DNA of 64,000 nucleotides from Gammaproteobacteria bacterium (GCA_022824305.1 JAJEAD010000089.1:1-64000), one strand, 5' to 3'; numbered from the stretch's first letter, positions 1-8,612 are shown. The notes: generated by a model not told the origin, from the sequence alone. Made by a program: numbers and translations.

Positions 1-2
1 GC

Positions 3-140
3 CTGGCGCAATACATCGAATATATTTTATGGCACTACATCAGGCAGTACGACGAAATATCAGTGAGTTACGTGCGAAAATCGGTGAAATCGGGCCAAAT
101 CTTCGCCCAATCGCGGCCTGTGGTGGTAAACATGGGTTAA
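3..140 (+). CDS. possible 3' end of an unidentified gene (partial)
   Basis: An open frame enters from the left edge and ends at TAA 138-140, giving 45 codons rich in Tyr, Ile and Val. The stretch is visibly AT-richer than the rest of the window. No family is recognised. Another frame is also open here, so the coding call is weak. It could be the tail of a transferred gene or plain intergenic DNA. Confidence 0.25.
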   Translation: MAQYIEYILWHYIRQYDEISVSYVRKSVKSGQIFAQSRPVVVNMG

Positions 141-409
141 CTAAGCACGTTTTCTCATGTAAATGATCGCTTCTCCGGTCTCCCGGATTCTCCTTGTGGT
201 GCCTGGTCGCCTTTGCGGACCGATTTCGGGTTGGTCTTCGAGCCGCGGTGTCGTGCGGCCCGCCGGGTGCGGGCTGCGGGCGCCGAGCCTCGTTTCCGGC
301 CCGGAACGTGAAGAGACCGGCAGCGTGTCGCCCGGGCGCGCGAGGGGCTGAATTGCGCCTGCCGCTCCCTGCCCCGGCCAGCGCCCGGCGGTGGCGTCGA
401 GGATGCGCG
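141..409. other. intergenic, nothing recognised
   Basis: No supported gene, RNA or terminator is seen here. The open frames on both strands have no recognisable protein content and overlap one another. Confidence 0.5.
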
Positions 410-646
410 TCAGGCTCCCGACGAGGCGAGGATGGCGAGGGCGGGGGCAAGGACCCAGAGGATGACGGACACCAGCAACGTGACTCCGGGACGCAGCAGC
501 CGGCTGCGCAGGTAGTAGCCGAGGTGGGCGGCATCGAAATCGCCGAGCGTCTCCAGCACGTTGCACAGCGCCTGCACCAGGGCGAAGGCCGCGAAGGCCG
601 TCGCGACGATGCGAAAGCCGGCCAGAGCCAGCACCTCGGCGCTCAT
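410..646 (-). CDS. small membrane protein, unknown function
   Basis: A 78-residue protein with two hydrophobic stretches (about residues 5-25 and 50-75) separated by a polar segment with Asp, His and Arg. It is likely an inner-membrane hairpin protein. A GGAG element lies about 7 nt before the ATG, and the gene follows the DUF6494 gene by 35 nt on the same strand, so it is probably last in the 8255-to-410 transcription unit. I do not recognise the family. The call as a real gene rests on operon position, ribosome site and coherent hydrophobicity. Confidence 0.6.
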   Translation of the reverse strand: MSAEVLALAGFRIVATAFAAFALVQALCNVLETLGDFDAAHLGYYLRSRLLRPGVTLLVSVILWVLAPALAILASSGA

Positions 647-681
647 CCCGGACTCCCCGATTCCGAATCCGGCGGCGCCCG

Positions 682-888
682 CTACTCGAGGGCGATGCGG
701 TCTTCGATATCCAGGCTGACGTCGAGCTCGGGGATGGAGAGGCGCACGGTGGCGTGGAGCTTTTCGTCGCCCTTCAGGGCGCCGCTGTCCACGCCCTCGC
801 GCACCGCCCGCTCGATCTCTCGCTGAGACGAGATCCCGACCTTCTTCAGGAACTTGCGGACCTGCAGGTTGAAGGTGTCCTCATTCAT
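682..888 (-). CDS. DUF6494-family small protein
   Basis: A 68-residue protein opening MNEDTFNLQVRKFLKKVG. This N-terminus is typical of the DUF6494 family of short proteobacterial proteins with no known function. A helical N-terminal half (SQREIERAVREG) is followed by a beta-rich half ending DIEDRIALE. The ATG at 886-888 is chosen because family members begin with this MNED-type sequence and because it lies 13 nt after the stop of the upstream TPR gene. The longer open frame upstream is antisense or overlapping noise. The role is unknown; context ties it to the catabolic cluster. Confidence 0.7.
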   Translation of the reverse strand: MNEDTFNLQVRKFLKKVGISSQREIERAVREGVDSGALKGDEKLHATVRLSIPELDVSLDIEDRIALE

Positions 889-901
889 GGTCAGGGGCCC
901 T

Positions 902-2218
902 CTAGTGAATGCTGCCCAGGCGTTCCCGTGTCCAGCGCCCGCCGGGCCGCAGCGAGGCGCGTTCGGCGAGCAGGCTTCGGGCGAGATCGCGCCGTCCGTC
1001 CCGGATGGCGGCGTCGATGAGAATCTGGTGAAAGACGTCCTGTTGGGCGTGGCTGCCTCCCAGCGGGGAGAGCGCGTGCCGGAGCGGGAAGAGCAGATCG
1101 GCGCATCTCCCGAACTCACCCTTCGCATGCGCGAGCAGGGCCTGCGCGACGGGAAGGCCGAGCGAGGCGGTGACCGCCGACGCGTCGGGGACTTCTTCTC
1201 TCGAGAAGGCCTCGAGGGACTCGAGGTAGCGCGCGGCGGCGTCGAATCGTCCGGCTCCGGTCAGGGACATCATGAAGTGCAGGTCGGTGAAGGGAAGGAC
1301 GTGATCGCCGATGCGCGATTCGGCGAGTTCCGCGAGCTCCTCCCAGCGCCTGCCGACATCCCTTCCGAGCAGGGTGAGGCGCATCAGCAGCGAGGCCGCA
1401 TTCTGAACGTCCAGGTAGAAGCCCAGGTCATCGATGCGCACCTGCTGCTCGTAGATGTCGAACACCCGATCGTCGTCCCCTTCTTCGAGCGCGAAGAGCG
1501 AGGCATGCCACCAGACATGATCCTTGAACGGGTTGCGGTCCGCCCACGCGTCGAAGGGCCGGTTCAGCCACTCGCATCCCTCTTCGTGGCGGCACTGCAT
1601 CTCCATCACGTGCGCTACCGCGTGCAGCGCCCACAGGTCGTTCGGGTTCAGCCTCTGGGCGCGGCGTCCGAACTCCTCGGCCTGCACGTAGTCTCCGCAC
1701 TCCTCGAGCCCGAAGGCGAACATGCCGAGCACCGCCCCGTATCCCGGGGTGCTCTCGTCGATTCGGCCGAGCACCGCCGCCGGAGCGTTGCGCAAGGCCT
1801 CCCGGTTTCCGAGCCAGAAGCTCATCCCGTGATGCAGGCGCAGCGCCAGCAGGTCCGTCGGGGTTGCGATAAAAATGCTCTCCCAGAGCCGGCAGGCATC
1901 CCCGATGCGCCCCTCCCGCCAATGATCGAGGGCGGCGATGTGCGCCCGCTCCCGCGCGTTCGCGTGCTGCGCCAGCGCGTGCAGCCGCTCGAGCACCGGG
2001 TCGACCTTGGGGAAGATGTGCCGGGAGCCGAACTGCATGAGGAGGCAGGCGCGGAAGCACAGGCCCATCACGAAATCGGGGTCGAAATCGAGGGACGCCT
2101 TGACCTGGTCCGCGGTCGAGAGACGGAATTCGAAGAAGGCGACCAGCGCGTCGTCGAATGCGGCGACCGCACGCGGGTCCTGCGTGGTGCAGGAGAGACC
2201 CCGGGCGTCGCGGGACAT
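902..2218 (-). CDS. TTC38-like tetratricopeptide-repeat protein
   Basis: A 438-residue protein of the tetratricopeptide repeat 38 type. Bacterial members of this family often sit beside acyl-CoA dehydrogenases and other catabolic genes. It has repeated helix pairs throughout, with the family-typical segments LHHGMSFWLGN, HAVAHVMEMQ and HVWWHASLFALEEGD in the middle. No signal peptide is seen, so it is likely cytoplasmic. Start choice: ATG 2216-2218 gives MSRDARGL and has AGAAGAGG about 9 nt upstream; it lies 17 nt after the acyl-CoA dehydrogenase stop. A longer frame would overlap that gene. The biochemical role is unknown; scaffolding is possible but unproven. Confidence 0.8.
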   Translation of the reverse strand: MSRDARGLSCTTQDPRAVAAFDDALVAFFEFRLSTADQVKASLDFDPDFVMGLCFRACLLMQFGSRHIFPKVDPVLERLHALAQHANARERAHIAALDHWREGRIGDACRLWESIFIATPTDLLALRLHHGMSFWLGNREALRNAPAAVLGRIDESTPGYGAVLGMFAFGLEECGDYVQAEEFGRRAQRLNPNDLWALHAVAHVMEMQCRHEEGCEWLNRPFDAWADRNPFKDHVWWHASLFALEEGDDDRVFDIYEQQVRIDDLGFYLDVQNAASLLMRLTLLGRDVGRRWEELAELAESRIGDHVLPFTDLHFMMSLTGAGRFDAAARYLESLEAFSREEVPDASAVTASLGLPVAQALLAHAKGEFGRCADLLFPLRHALSPLGGSHAQQDVFHQILIDAAIRDGRRDLARSLLAERASLRPGGRWTRERLGSIH

Positions 2219-2234
2219 GTGCTCGCGCCTCTTC

Positions 2235-3449
2235 TCAGGCCGCATGCGCGCGCCGCGCACTCGTCTCCGGGAGATGGGCGCCCCGGGTCTGCGGCAGCTT
2301 GCGATCGAGGATTGCGCTCGCGACGAGGTTGCGCAGAACCTGCGCGGTGCCTCCGCCAATCGTGAACATGCGGGCGTCGCGCATCATCCGCTCGAGCGGG
2401 AGGTCGCGGCCGTAACCCTCCGCCCCGAACACCTGGAGCGCGTCGCTGGTGACCTTCTGGGCGCACTCGGAAGCGAAGATCTTCGCCTGCGCCGCCGCCA
2501 GCCGGTCCGGGAAGCCGGCGCCCGCGCTGGCCGCCGCGTGGTGGATCATGAGGCGCGCGGCACGGAGCGTGGTCGACATGTCGGCGAGCATCCACTGCAG
2601 GCCCTGGAACTCGTAGATGGGGCGTCCGAACTGCTCGCGTGTCTTGACCCGTTCGAGCGCGAGTTCGTAGGCGCCCTGGCCGAGCCCGAGCGCCACCGTG
2701 GCGGCGCCGACGCGCTGACTGTTGTAGGCGTCCATGAGACGGGCGAAGCCCCGCCGCAGTCCCTCCGGGGGCAGCAACATCATGTCCGCCGGCACTTCGA
2801 GGTCTTCGAGCAGAATCTCCGTTTCGGGGATGCCGCGCAGGCCCATCGCCAGGGAGCGCCGGCCCACCACGAGCCCCTCGCTCTCCCCGCGGACGGCGAG
2901 AAAGGCCCCGATGCCCTGCTCGCGTCCCCGCTCGTCGAAGGTCCGGGCGAAGATCACGTGCAGCCTCGATACGCCGCCGCCGGTAATCCAGTGCTTCCGG
3001 CCGTTCAGCACGTAGGTCTCGCCCCGCTTGTCGGCGCGGGTGCGCATGTCGGTGGCGGCGCTGCCCGCTTCCGGTTCGGTGATGCAGATGGCGGGCTTGT
3101 CGCCACCGAGCACGAGGTCCGCCCCGAGGCGTTTCTGCTTCCCGGTGCCGTAGTGCATGACCGCGGAGATGCCGCCCATGTTCGCTTCGACCACGATGCG
3201 CGCGGTCACTCCGCAGACCTTGGCCATTTCCTCGACGACCAGAACGGTGTCCAGGAAGGAGAGGCCGCGGCCTCCGAGGGCCACGGGAATCGTCATTCCC
3301 ATGAACCCCGCATCGCGCAGATCCTCGACGTTGTCGAAGGGATACTGCTCCGATTCGTCCACCCGCGCCGCGCGTCCGGCGATGTGCGAGCGGGCCAGCT
3401 CGGCGGCCTGCGCCCGCAGCGTCCGTTGGTCGGAGCTCAACTCGAACAT
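2235..3449 (-). CDS. acyl-CoA dehydrogenase-fold flavoprotein, non-canonical active site
   Basis: A 404-residue protein with the full acyl-CoA dehydrogenase fold. The FAD-binding segment CITEPEAGSAATDM is near residues 122-135, and the C-terminal helices contain REQFGRPIYEFQ and VFGAEGYGRDLPLERMMRDA. The usual catalytic Glu of the IYEGT motif is replaced: residues 364-368 read IGGGT, so Gly366 sits where Glu is expected. The alternative base position used by isovaleryl-CoA dehydrogenases (DYER) reads NSQR, with Gln245. Arg84 is also present. Loss of Glu combined with Arg and Gln is, as I recall, described for 3-sulfinopropionyl-CoA desulfinase. Simple dehydrogenase activity is therefore doubtful and a lyase, desulfinase or reductase role is possible. 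It sits in a same-strand catabolic operon. Confidence 0.85.
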   Translation of the reverse strand: MFELSSDQRTLRAQAAELARSHIAGRAARVDESEQYPFDNVEDLRDAGFMGMTIPVALGGRGLSFLDTVLVVEEMAKVCGVTARIVVEANMGGISAVMHYGTGKQKRLGADLVLGGDKPAICITEPEAGSAATDMRTRADKRGETYVLNGRKHWITGGGVSRLHVIFARTFDERGREQGIGAFLAVRGESEGLVVGRRSLAMGLRGIPETEILLEDLEVPADMMLLPPEGLRRGFARLMDAYNSQRVGAATVALGLGQGAYELALERVKTREQFGRPIYEFQGLQWMLADMSTTLRAARLMIHHAAASAGAGFPDRLAAAQAKIFASECAQKVTSDALQVFGAEGYGRDLPLERMMRDARMFTIGGGTAQVLRNLVASAILDRKLPQTRGAHLPETSARRAHAA

Positions 3450-3682
3450 GGTCCCGGCTTCGCCGCATTCATTCGCACTATCTTACCTCCCCTCCCGTCT
3501 CCTGCCTGCCCTTCGTCCCCCGGCCGTCGCCCCCACCGGCGGACATCCCGGGGCGGCGCAAGCGCTGCGTGCGCTGCGCTCGGGGTGTTGCGGGGGCGGG
3601 GACCTCACCCACGGGGTCGTCTCGAGGTCCGCGGGGCGTCCCGGGCGCAGCTCGGGGAGGAGGCCACGCCCACGTGGCGGGC

Positions 3683-4312
3683 TCAGAGCCGGGCGCTCGG
3701 GCGTGCGTTCACGCTCTCGTACCAGCGACGGGCGTGGACGGCCTGCTCGGGCAGGCGCTTCTTGACCCATCCCGCGAAATCGACGCTGACGAGCGCGGTG
3801 ATGTCGGCGATGGAAAAGCGCTCGCCGGCCACGAAGGGGCGATCCGCCAGGATCGAATCGAGCTCCTCGAAGTAGAGATCGATGCGACGCAGGCCGCGCT
3901 CGGCGAGCTCGGGTATCTGCTCGAATCCGGCCGCGCCCGTGAGCGCGCGCCCCCTGAAGCCCCTGGCCCGATTGCGCAGGGCCTCGCCCACCGCCATCAT
4001 TCCTTGCGTCTCCATGCGCCACTCCATCTCGGCGATGCGCGCCTTCTCGAGCGGCGTCTCCCCGAGCAGCGCGGGCCGGGCCTGGAACGATTCCAGGTAG
4101 GCGCAGATTCCGGCGGTGTTGGTGATGCGGCGTCCGTCGTCCAGCTCCAGCACGGGGACCGTGCGGTGAGGGTTGATCGTGGCGAAGGCGTCGCCGTGCT
4201 GCTCGTGGGCGCGCAGGTCGACCTCGACGGTGGGAATCTCCATTCCTTTCTCGGCGATGAAGATGCGCACGCGGCGGGGGCTGGGAGCGGGAGCGCAGTC
4301 GTAGAACTTCAT
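3683..4312 (-). CDS. glutathione S-transferase family protein
   Basis: A 209-residue protein with an N-terminal thioredoxin-like domain (MKFYDCAPAPSPRRVR, then HRTVPVLELDDGRRIT with the cis-Pro glutathione-site loop) and a C-terminal all-helical domain ending with FVAGERFSIADITALV. The Ser in the APSPRR turn is the probable catalytic Ser, as in bacterial GSTs of this type. ATG 4310-4312 is preferred over an upstream in-frame ATG because GAGGG lies 10 nt before it. It lies between the dehydrogenase-fold gene and the HpaB-type oxygenase, so a role in conjugating or cleaving a pathway thioether, epoxide or isomer is plausible. The substrate is unknown. Confidence 0.88.
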   Translation of the reverse strand: MKFYDCAPAPSPRRVRIFIAEKGMEIPTVEVDLRAHEQHGDAFATINPHRTVPVLELDDGRRITNTAGICAYLESFQARPALLGETPLEKARIAEMEWRMETQGMMAVGEALRNRARGFRGRALTGAAGFEQIPELAERGLRRIDLYFEELDSILADRPFVAGERFSIADITALVSVDFAGWVKKRLPEQAVHARRWYESVNARPSARL

Positions 4313-4413
4313 GCTTCGGGTTCCCTCGCGGCGGGGCATTCGTCAGCGCCGGAGCGCGCGGGCCGGGTCATCAATGGACCCCCGCATTCGACTCCGAACC
4401 GGTCGATGATGCC

Positions 4414-6009
4414 CTATCGCCGCGCATCCTGCTCGAGCGGGCTCCGCGAATGGCAGCGAGCCGGATCGGCATCGGCGGCGCCGGCCCCGGCCCCGTTCCG
4501 CGAGTACCACTGAGCGACGGCGGAGTCCCCGTCGCGAGGCGCTATGCCCTGCATCACCGCGTCCGAGAGCCCGGCCGACTTGCGCACGAAGGAGAGCGGG
4601 CCGTCCCAGTCGAAGTTGCGATAGACGGCGGCGAGGTGGGCAAAGGGCGGTGACTGCGCAAAGAGCTGGAAAGTGAGGCGGTGTCCCGCGTAGTCCGAGT
4701 TCAGCAGGTCGCGGGCGAAGGCGAGCAGCTTGCGGCGATCTTCCGCCACCCAGTCCTCGTTGATTGTGTAGTACTTCTCCATCCAGGGCCGGGTCTCGGG
4801 CGACTCGAAGGAGGCGACGTTCGGGGTCACGCAGATTTGACCGCCGCAGAGCTCCCGCGCGATGTGCATCATCGCCGGGAGGTTGGACATGGCGTGCACC
4901 CGGCCGGTGTAGAGCAGGGACTGGTTGGGCATCATGAGGTTTCCCGGCGACCGCTCCGCCAGCGCGATGGCGGCGCTCAGATGGGCGTTGATGCCCTCGC
5001 GCCACACGGCCAGGGTCGAGAGCTTCTCCTGCACCGCCGGCTGCTTCTCCAGTCCGGTCTGGCGGGCGTTGAAGAGCGCCGCGCCGATCATCATGTCCGC
5101 GGTCTTGAGGGTGCGCTGCACGAAGGAGAACGCCGAGTAGCGGTGGAGGGTGGCCCGGATGAAGGCCGCGGCCCGGGTGTGCCGGTAGAAGAGCACGTTC
5201 TCCCAGGGAACGAGCACGTTGTCGAAGATGACGAGGGAGTCGACCTCGTCGAAGCGGTTCGCGAGCGGGTAGTCGCGGTGGTCGGCGCGCGGGCAGCCTC
5301 CGCGCGCGCCCGCAAAGCCCGAGCGGCAGATGAACTTGAGCCCGGCCGACCCCAGGTCGCAGATGAAGCCCACGGCGTAGTCCGAGAGCGCCTGGTTGCC
5401 CCAGTTCGCGATGGTCGGCTTGGTGAAGGCCTGGTTGGCGTAGGCGGCGGCGGTCTCGTACTTCGCGCCGCGCACCACGATGCCGGCGTCCGTTTCCTTC
5501 ACCACGTGCAGCAGCATGTCGGGGTCCTGCTCCTGGGGTGGCTTGGAGCGGTCGCCCTTGGGATCGGTGTTCGCCGAGACGTGGAAGGGATCCCTCCCCA
5601 GCACCAGGTCGATGTGCCGTTCGATGTTCTCCGCGAAGCGGGGGTCGATCTCGCTGAGCACGTCCCGGCCGTCGAAGAGCGACCACATTTCGCCGACCGT
5701 CTCGTCTCCGACCCGGGTCACGATCCCACCGACCTCTTCGCACACGGCATCGGTGGCGCGGCGCTTGGCCCACCAGTCGTCCTGAGTGCGGGGGAGGGCG
5801 TTGCCGATGGCGTTGCGCTCTCCGTCCTCCTCCACCGTCATGATGTCGCGCGTCGCCGGCTCGTGCTGCATGTCGTAGATGCGCGCCCGGATGTCCACGA
5901 GAGGCTTGAACATCGGGTGCGTGGTGACGTCATCGACCCGGACACCGTCCATGTAGACCTCGCGACCGTCACGTAGCGACTCGCGATACTCTTCTCCCGT
6001 CCTGATCAT
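4414..6009 (-). CDS. HpaB-type FADH2-dependent monooxygenase (4-hydroxyphenylacetate 3-hydroxylase family)
   Basis: A 531-residue protein of the HpaB/PvcC flavin monooxygenase large-subunit family. It opens MIRTGEEYRESLRDGREVY, has the central NWGNQALSDYAVGF region, and has the strongly conserved core ending YPLANRFDEVDSLVIFDNV followed by VPWENV. Start at ATG 6007-6009, with GAGGAG 9 nt upstream; the open frame runs further upstream without family homology. Family members hydroxylate phenols or related compounds using reduced flavin from a separate reductase; no reductase gene is seen in this window. The Cys pair expected early in 4-hydroxybutyryl-CoA dehydratase is absent, so the dehydratase branch is unlikely. 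The C-terminal 30 residues are low complexity. Substrate unknown. Confidence 0.85.
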   Translation of the reverse strand: MIRTGEEYRESLRDGREVYMDGVRVDDVTTHPMFKPLVDIRARIYDMQHEPATRDIMTVEEDGERNAIGNALPRTQDDWWAKRRATDAVCEEVGGIVTRVGDETVGEMWSLFDGRDVLSEIDPRFAENIERHIDLVLGRDPFHVSANTDPKGDRSKPPQEQDPDMLLHVVKETDAGIVVRGAKYETAAAYANQAFTKPTIANWGNQALSDYAVGFICDLGSAGLKFICRSGFAGARGGCPRADHRDYPLANRFDEVDSLVIFDNVLVPWENVLFYRHTRAAAFIRATLHRYSAFSFVQRTLKTADMMIGAALFNARQTGLEKQPAVQEKLSTLAVWREGINAHLSAAIALAERSPGNLMMPNQSLLYTGRVHAMSNLPAMMHIARELCGGQICVTPNVASFESPETRPWMEKYYTINEDWVAEDRRKLLAFARDLLNSDYAGHRLTFQLFAQSPPFAHLAAVYRNFDWDGPLSFVRKSAGLSDAVMQGIAPRDGDSAVAQWYSRNGAGAGAADADPARCHSRSPLEQDARR

Positions 6010-6244
6010 CGTTGGCTGCTCCTCGCATGCACGGGTGGGCCGGGGTGCCGGGGGGACGTCTCGAGCGGAAGGACGTGGATGCCGGCACCCGCGCTTCGCG
6101 GCCAAGAATAAGGTGGGCCGGCTTTCGGTTGAAGGCGCGTTCGCGGCAGTCTTGCTTCGGAAGTTCCGAATCAAGGGTGACCTGAGGGAGTGCCGCGCGT
6201 GGCGCCCGACTCGGGCGCGGCGCCCGTCCATCGTGGTATCGCGG

Positions 6245-7330
6245 TCAGTACCCCTCTTCGAGGAGGGGGAAGGCGCTGAGCGCGTGAGCCGGAGCGACCG
6301 GCGCCGCCGCGTGGAGACAGGACTCGTTCAGTTGCTCGAGACGGGTCACCCCGAGGAGACCCAGGCATACCCGAAGCTCCGTTTCCAGTATCTCGAGCAT
6401 GCGCACTACGCCGTCCTGTCCGGCGGCGGCGAGCGCGAAGGCGAGCAGTCTGCCGACTCCGACGCAAGATGCGCCGCGCGCGATCGCCTTCGCGATGTCG
6501 CTGCCGCGATTGAAGCCGCCATCCACCATGATCTCGGCCCGCCCCGCCACCGTCTCCACCACCTCGGGCAAGATGTCGATGGTGGCCCGGCCGTGATCGA
6601 GCTGGCGCCCTCCGTGGTTGGATACGTAGATTGCGTCGACCCCGAGCTCGCACGCGATGGCGGCGTCCTCGGCGGTGGCGATGCCCTTGAGGATCAGGGG
6701 CGCCGTCCACTCGCGGCGGATTCGCTCGATGTCACTCCAGCTCAGTCGGGCCAGGAAGATCTCGTCTTCGCGTCGGGTGTGCCGGCGGGCGGTCGTGAGG
6801 TGTCGCTTGGCGATGTCGCGCTCGCGACGGCTGTAGAGAGCGAGGTCCACGGTGATGCACAGTGCGTGGTAGCCGCTCGCGGCGGCGCGCTGGAGGTGGT
6901 CGCTGACCCAGCCCTCGTCGCCGCGCACGTAGAGCTGGAAGATCTTGGGGCCGGGGCCGGCCCTTGCGGTGGCTTCGAGGCCGGGAGCGCTCGCGGAGCT
7001 TTGCATGTGGAGCACTCCGAACTGCCCCGCGGCGCGGGCCGCGGTGGCCCCGCCGCCGGGGTGGAGGTCCTGGAGCGACCCGATCGGCGCGAGGAGCACG
7101 GGAAGGCGGACATCGACACCGAGCACGGCGGTGGAGCAGTCGATTTCCGACACGTCGCGCAGGACCCGGGGGCGAAAGGCGAGGGAATCGAGACCCTGTC
7201 GATTCCTGCGCAGCGTGGTCTCGGAGTCCGCACCGCCGATCACGTAGTTCCAGACCCCCTCCGGGAGTGTTGCCCGGGCGCTCTTCACGAACTCCTGGAG
7301 GAGCCGGAAATCATCACGAGCGGAGTTCAT
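6245..7330 (-). CDS. FMN-dependent alpha-hydroxy-acid oxidase
   Basis: A 361-residue TIM-barrel enzyme of the glycolate/lactate/mandelate oxidase family. Visible family features are LPEGVWNYVIGGADSE at the N-terminus, LLAPIGSLQDLHPGG, the FMN-contacting Lys of PLILKGI, and the active-site block YVSNHGGRQLDHG with the catalytic His and following Arg, then IMVDGGFNRGSDIAKAIARG for phosphate binding. It would oxidise a 2-hydroxy acid to the 2-oxo acid with transfer of electrons to oxygen or a carrier. ATG 7328-7330 gives a normal family length; the longer frame overlaps the upstream gene. It is one gene downstream of a CitE-type lyase, so both may act on hydroxyacid intermediates. Confidence 0.9.
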   Translation of the reverse strand: MNSARDDFRLLQEFVKSARATLPEGVWNYVIGGADSETTLRRNRQGLDSLAFRPRVLRDVSEIDCSTAVLGVDVRLPVLLAPIGSLQDLHPGGGATAARAAGQFGVLHMQSSASAPGLEATARAGPGPKIFQLYVRGDEGWVSDHLQRAAASGYHALCITVDLALYSRRERDIAKRHLTTARRHTRREDEIFLARLSWSDIERIRREWTAPLILKGIATAEDAAIACELGVDAIYVSNHGGRQLDHGRATIDILPEVVETVAGRAEIMVDGGFNRGSDIAKAIARGASCVGVGRLLAFALAAAGQDGVVRMLEILETELRVCLGLLGVTRLEQLNESCLHAAAPVAPAHALSAFPLLEEGY

Positions 7331-7388
7331 GGTCGGGGCGCGTCCTCGGGGCGGCTGGAGAAAGCGGGACCCGACTCCGGGAGCGCGC

Positions 7389-8255
7389 TCAAGGCGAGAC
7401 GCGCTCCGCGATGGACAGGATGCGCTGCATCTCGCGAAGCACCGGCTTCTCGATGAGCTTGCCGTCGACGACGACGAGCCCCGTGTCGGCCTCCTCGAAG
7501 GCCTCGATGATCCTTCGTGCATGGGCAATCGCGGCCTGGTCCGGGGTGAACACTTCGTTGACGATGGGAATCTGCCGGGGATGAATCGCACCCTTTCCGC
7601 TGAAGCCGAGGTCGCGTGCGAGCAGGGCTTCGCGGCGCATGCCTTCGGGGTCCTGCAGATCCAGCCAGGGCACGTCGATGGCGTCGATCCCGGCCGCGGC
7701 GGCGGCATGCACCACGCGGGAGCGGGCGTAGAGGAGGGGCTCCCAGGCGACCTTGCAGCGAAGCTCCGCCGCCATGTCCACGCCGCCGAAGAGGAGCGCG
7801 TCGATGCGGGGACTGGCTCGCGCGATGTCGCCGGCGGCTTCGAGACCGGCGTTGGTCTCGATGATCACCTGGAGCCGGACGTCGTGGCCTCGCTCGCCGA
7901 GGAGGTCGTCGAGCCATGCGACCTCGTCCGGGGTCATCACTTTCGGGAGCATGAGCGCGGGCGGGGGCGAATCCGCGGTGAGAATCGCCTGCACGTCGGC
8001 GAGCCCCACCGCGCTCCTCGGACTGTTGATGCGCACGACGCGCTCGACGCCGTCCTCGGCCTGGGGAGCGGCGAAGAGGGCGAGCGCGTTGCGGCGGGCC
8101 TCGTCCTTGTCCTTGGGCGCGACGCCGTCCTCGAGCTCCACGCAGACGATGTCCGCTCCCGAGGCGAGCGCCTTCGGGAAGCGGTCGGGGCGCAGCGCGG
8201 GCGAGAAGATGAAGCTGCGGCGCGGGCGGGCCGCCGGTACGGGATGAGTGGTCAC
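7389..8255 (-). CDS. HpcH/HpaI aldolase / CitE-type CoA-ester lyase
   Basis: A 288-residue protein of the CitE/malyl-CoA lyase superfamily. Key motifs are RSFIFSPALRPDRFPKAL, VCVELEDGVAPKDKDEAR with acidic residues near the metal, RINSP, MLPKV, VIIETNAGL with the metal-binding Glu, and GKGAIHPRQIPIVNEVF near the end. Family enzymes cleave beta-hydroxyacyl-CoA esters such as malyl-, methylmalyl- or citramalyl-CoA into a 2-oxo acid and a shorter acyl-CoA. It is the first gene of the minus-strand catabolic cluster, 58 nt ahead of the hydroxyacid oxidase. The exact substrate cannot be read from sequence. Confidence 0.88.
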   Translation of the reverse strand: MTTHPVPAARPRRSFIFSPALRPDRFPKALASGADIVCVELEDGVAPKDKDEARRNALALFAAPQAEDGVERVVRINSPRSAVGLADVQAILTADSPPPALMLPKVMTPDEVAWLDDLLGERGHDVRLQVIIETNAGLEAAGDIARASPRIDALLFGGVDMAAELRCKVAWEPLLYARSRVVHAAAAAGIDAIDVPWLDLQDPEGMRREALLARDLGFSGKGAIHPRQIPIVNEVFTPDQAAIAHARRIIEAFEEADTGLVVVDGKLIEKPVLREMQRILSIAERVSP

Positions 8256-8452
8256 GGGTCCTCTCCTTGGCGCGGCGGGCCCCTCCGGCCCGACCCGATG
8301 TCGACTACATCGCAGCGCAGCCGATCGGGAGCCGTGCCCTGGGGGAGGCCCGAAGAGGCGCGCTAGTCTACCGAATCCGAATGGTCGCGCATCCGGACCG
8401 GCTTAGCGCCAGCGGTTCAGGATCGAAACGCGATCCGCTTCGAGCCGGGAGT

Positions 8453-8529
8453 TGGTCGGGGTGAGAGGATTTGAACCTCCGGCCCCTGCCTCCCGAAGGC
8501 AGTGCTCTACCAAGCTGAGCTACACCCCG
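8453..8529 (-). tRNA. tRNA-Pro (anticodon CGG)
   Basis: On the minus strand the acceptor CGGGGTG pairs with CACCCCG. The anticodon stem CTGCC/GGCAG encloses TTCGGGA, so the anticodon is CGG, reading CCG. The T-arm GGTTCAAATCC is present. Discriminator A and an encoded CCA tail (8453-8455) are seen. Confidence 0.95.
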
Positions 8530-8612
8530 ACGATTCGCTGGCCCGACTCCGGCGCATCCCGCCGAAGGTGCGCCTCCGCTTCATGGCCGGCGCCGGTCGC
8601 GGCCCAGGCCCT

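Noticed and set aside
854..2365. 503-codon plus-strand frame
   Set aside because: Antisense to the TTC38-like protein gene; composition is typical of shadows.
4414..6009. 4-hydroxybutyryl-CoA dehydratase
   Set aside because: The superfamily is shared, but the Cys pair expected near residue 100 for the iron-sulfur cluster is absent, so the monooxygenase branch is preferred.
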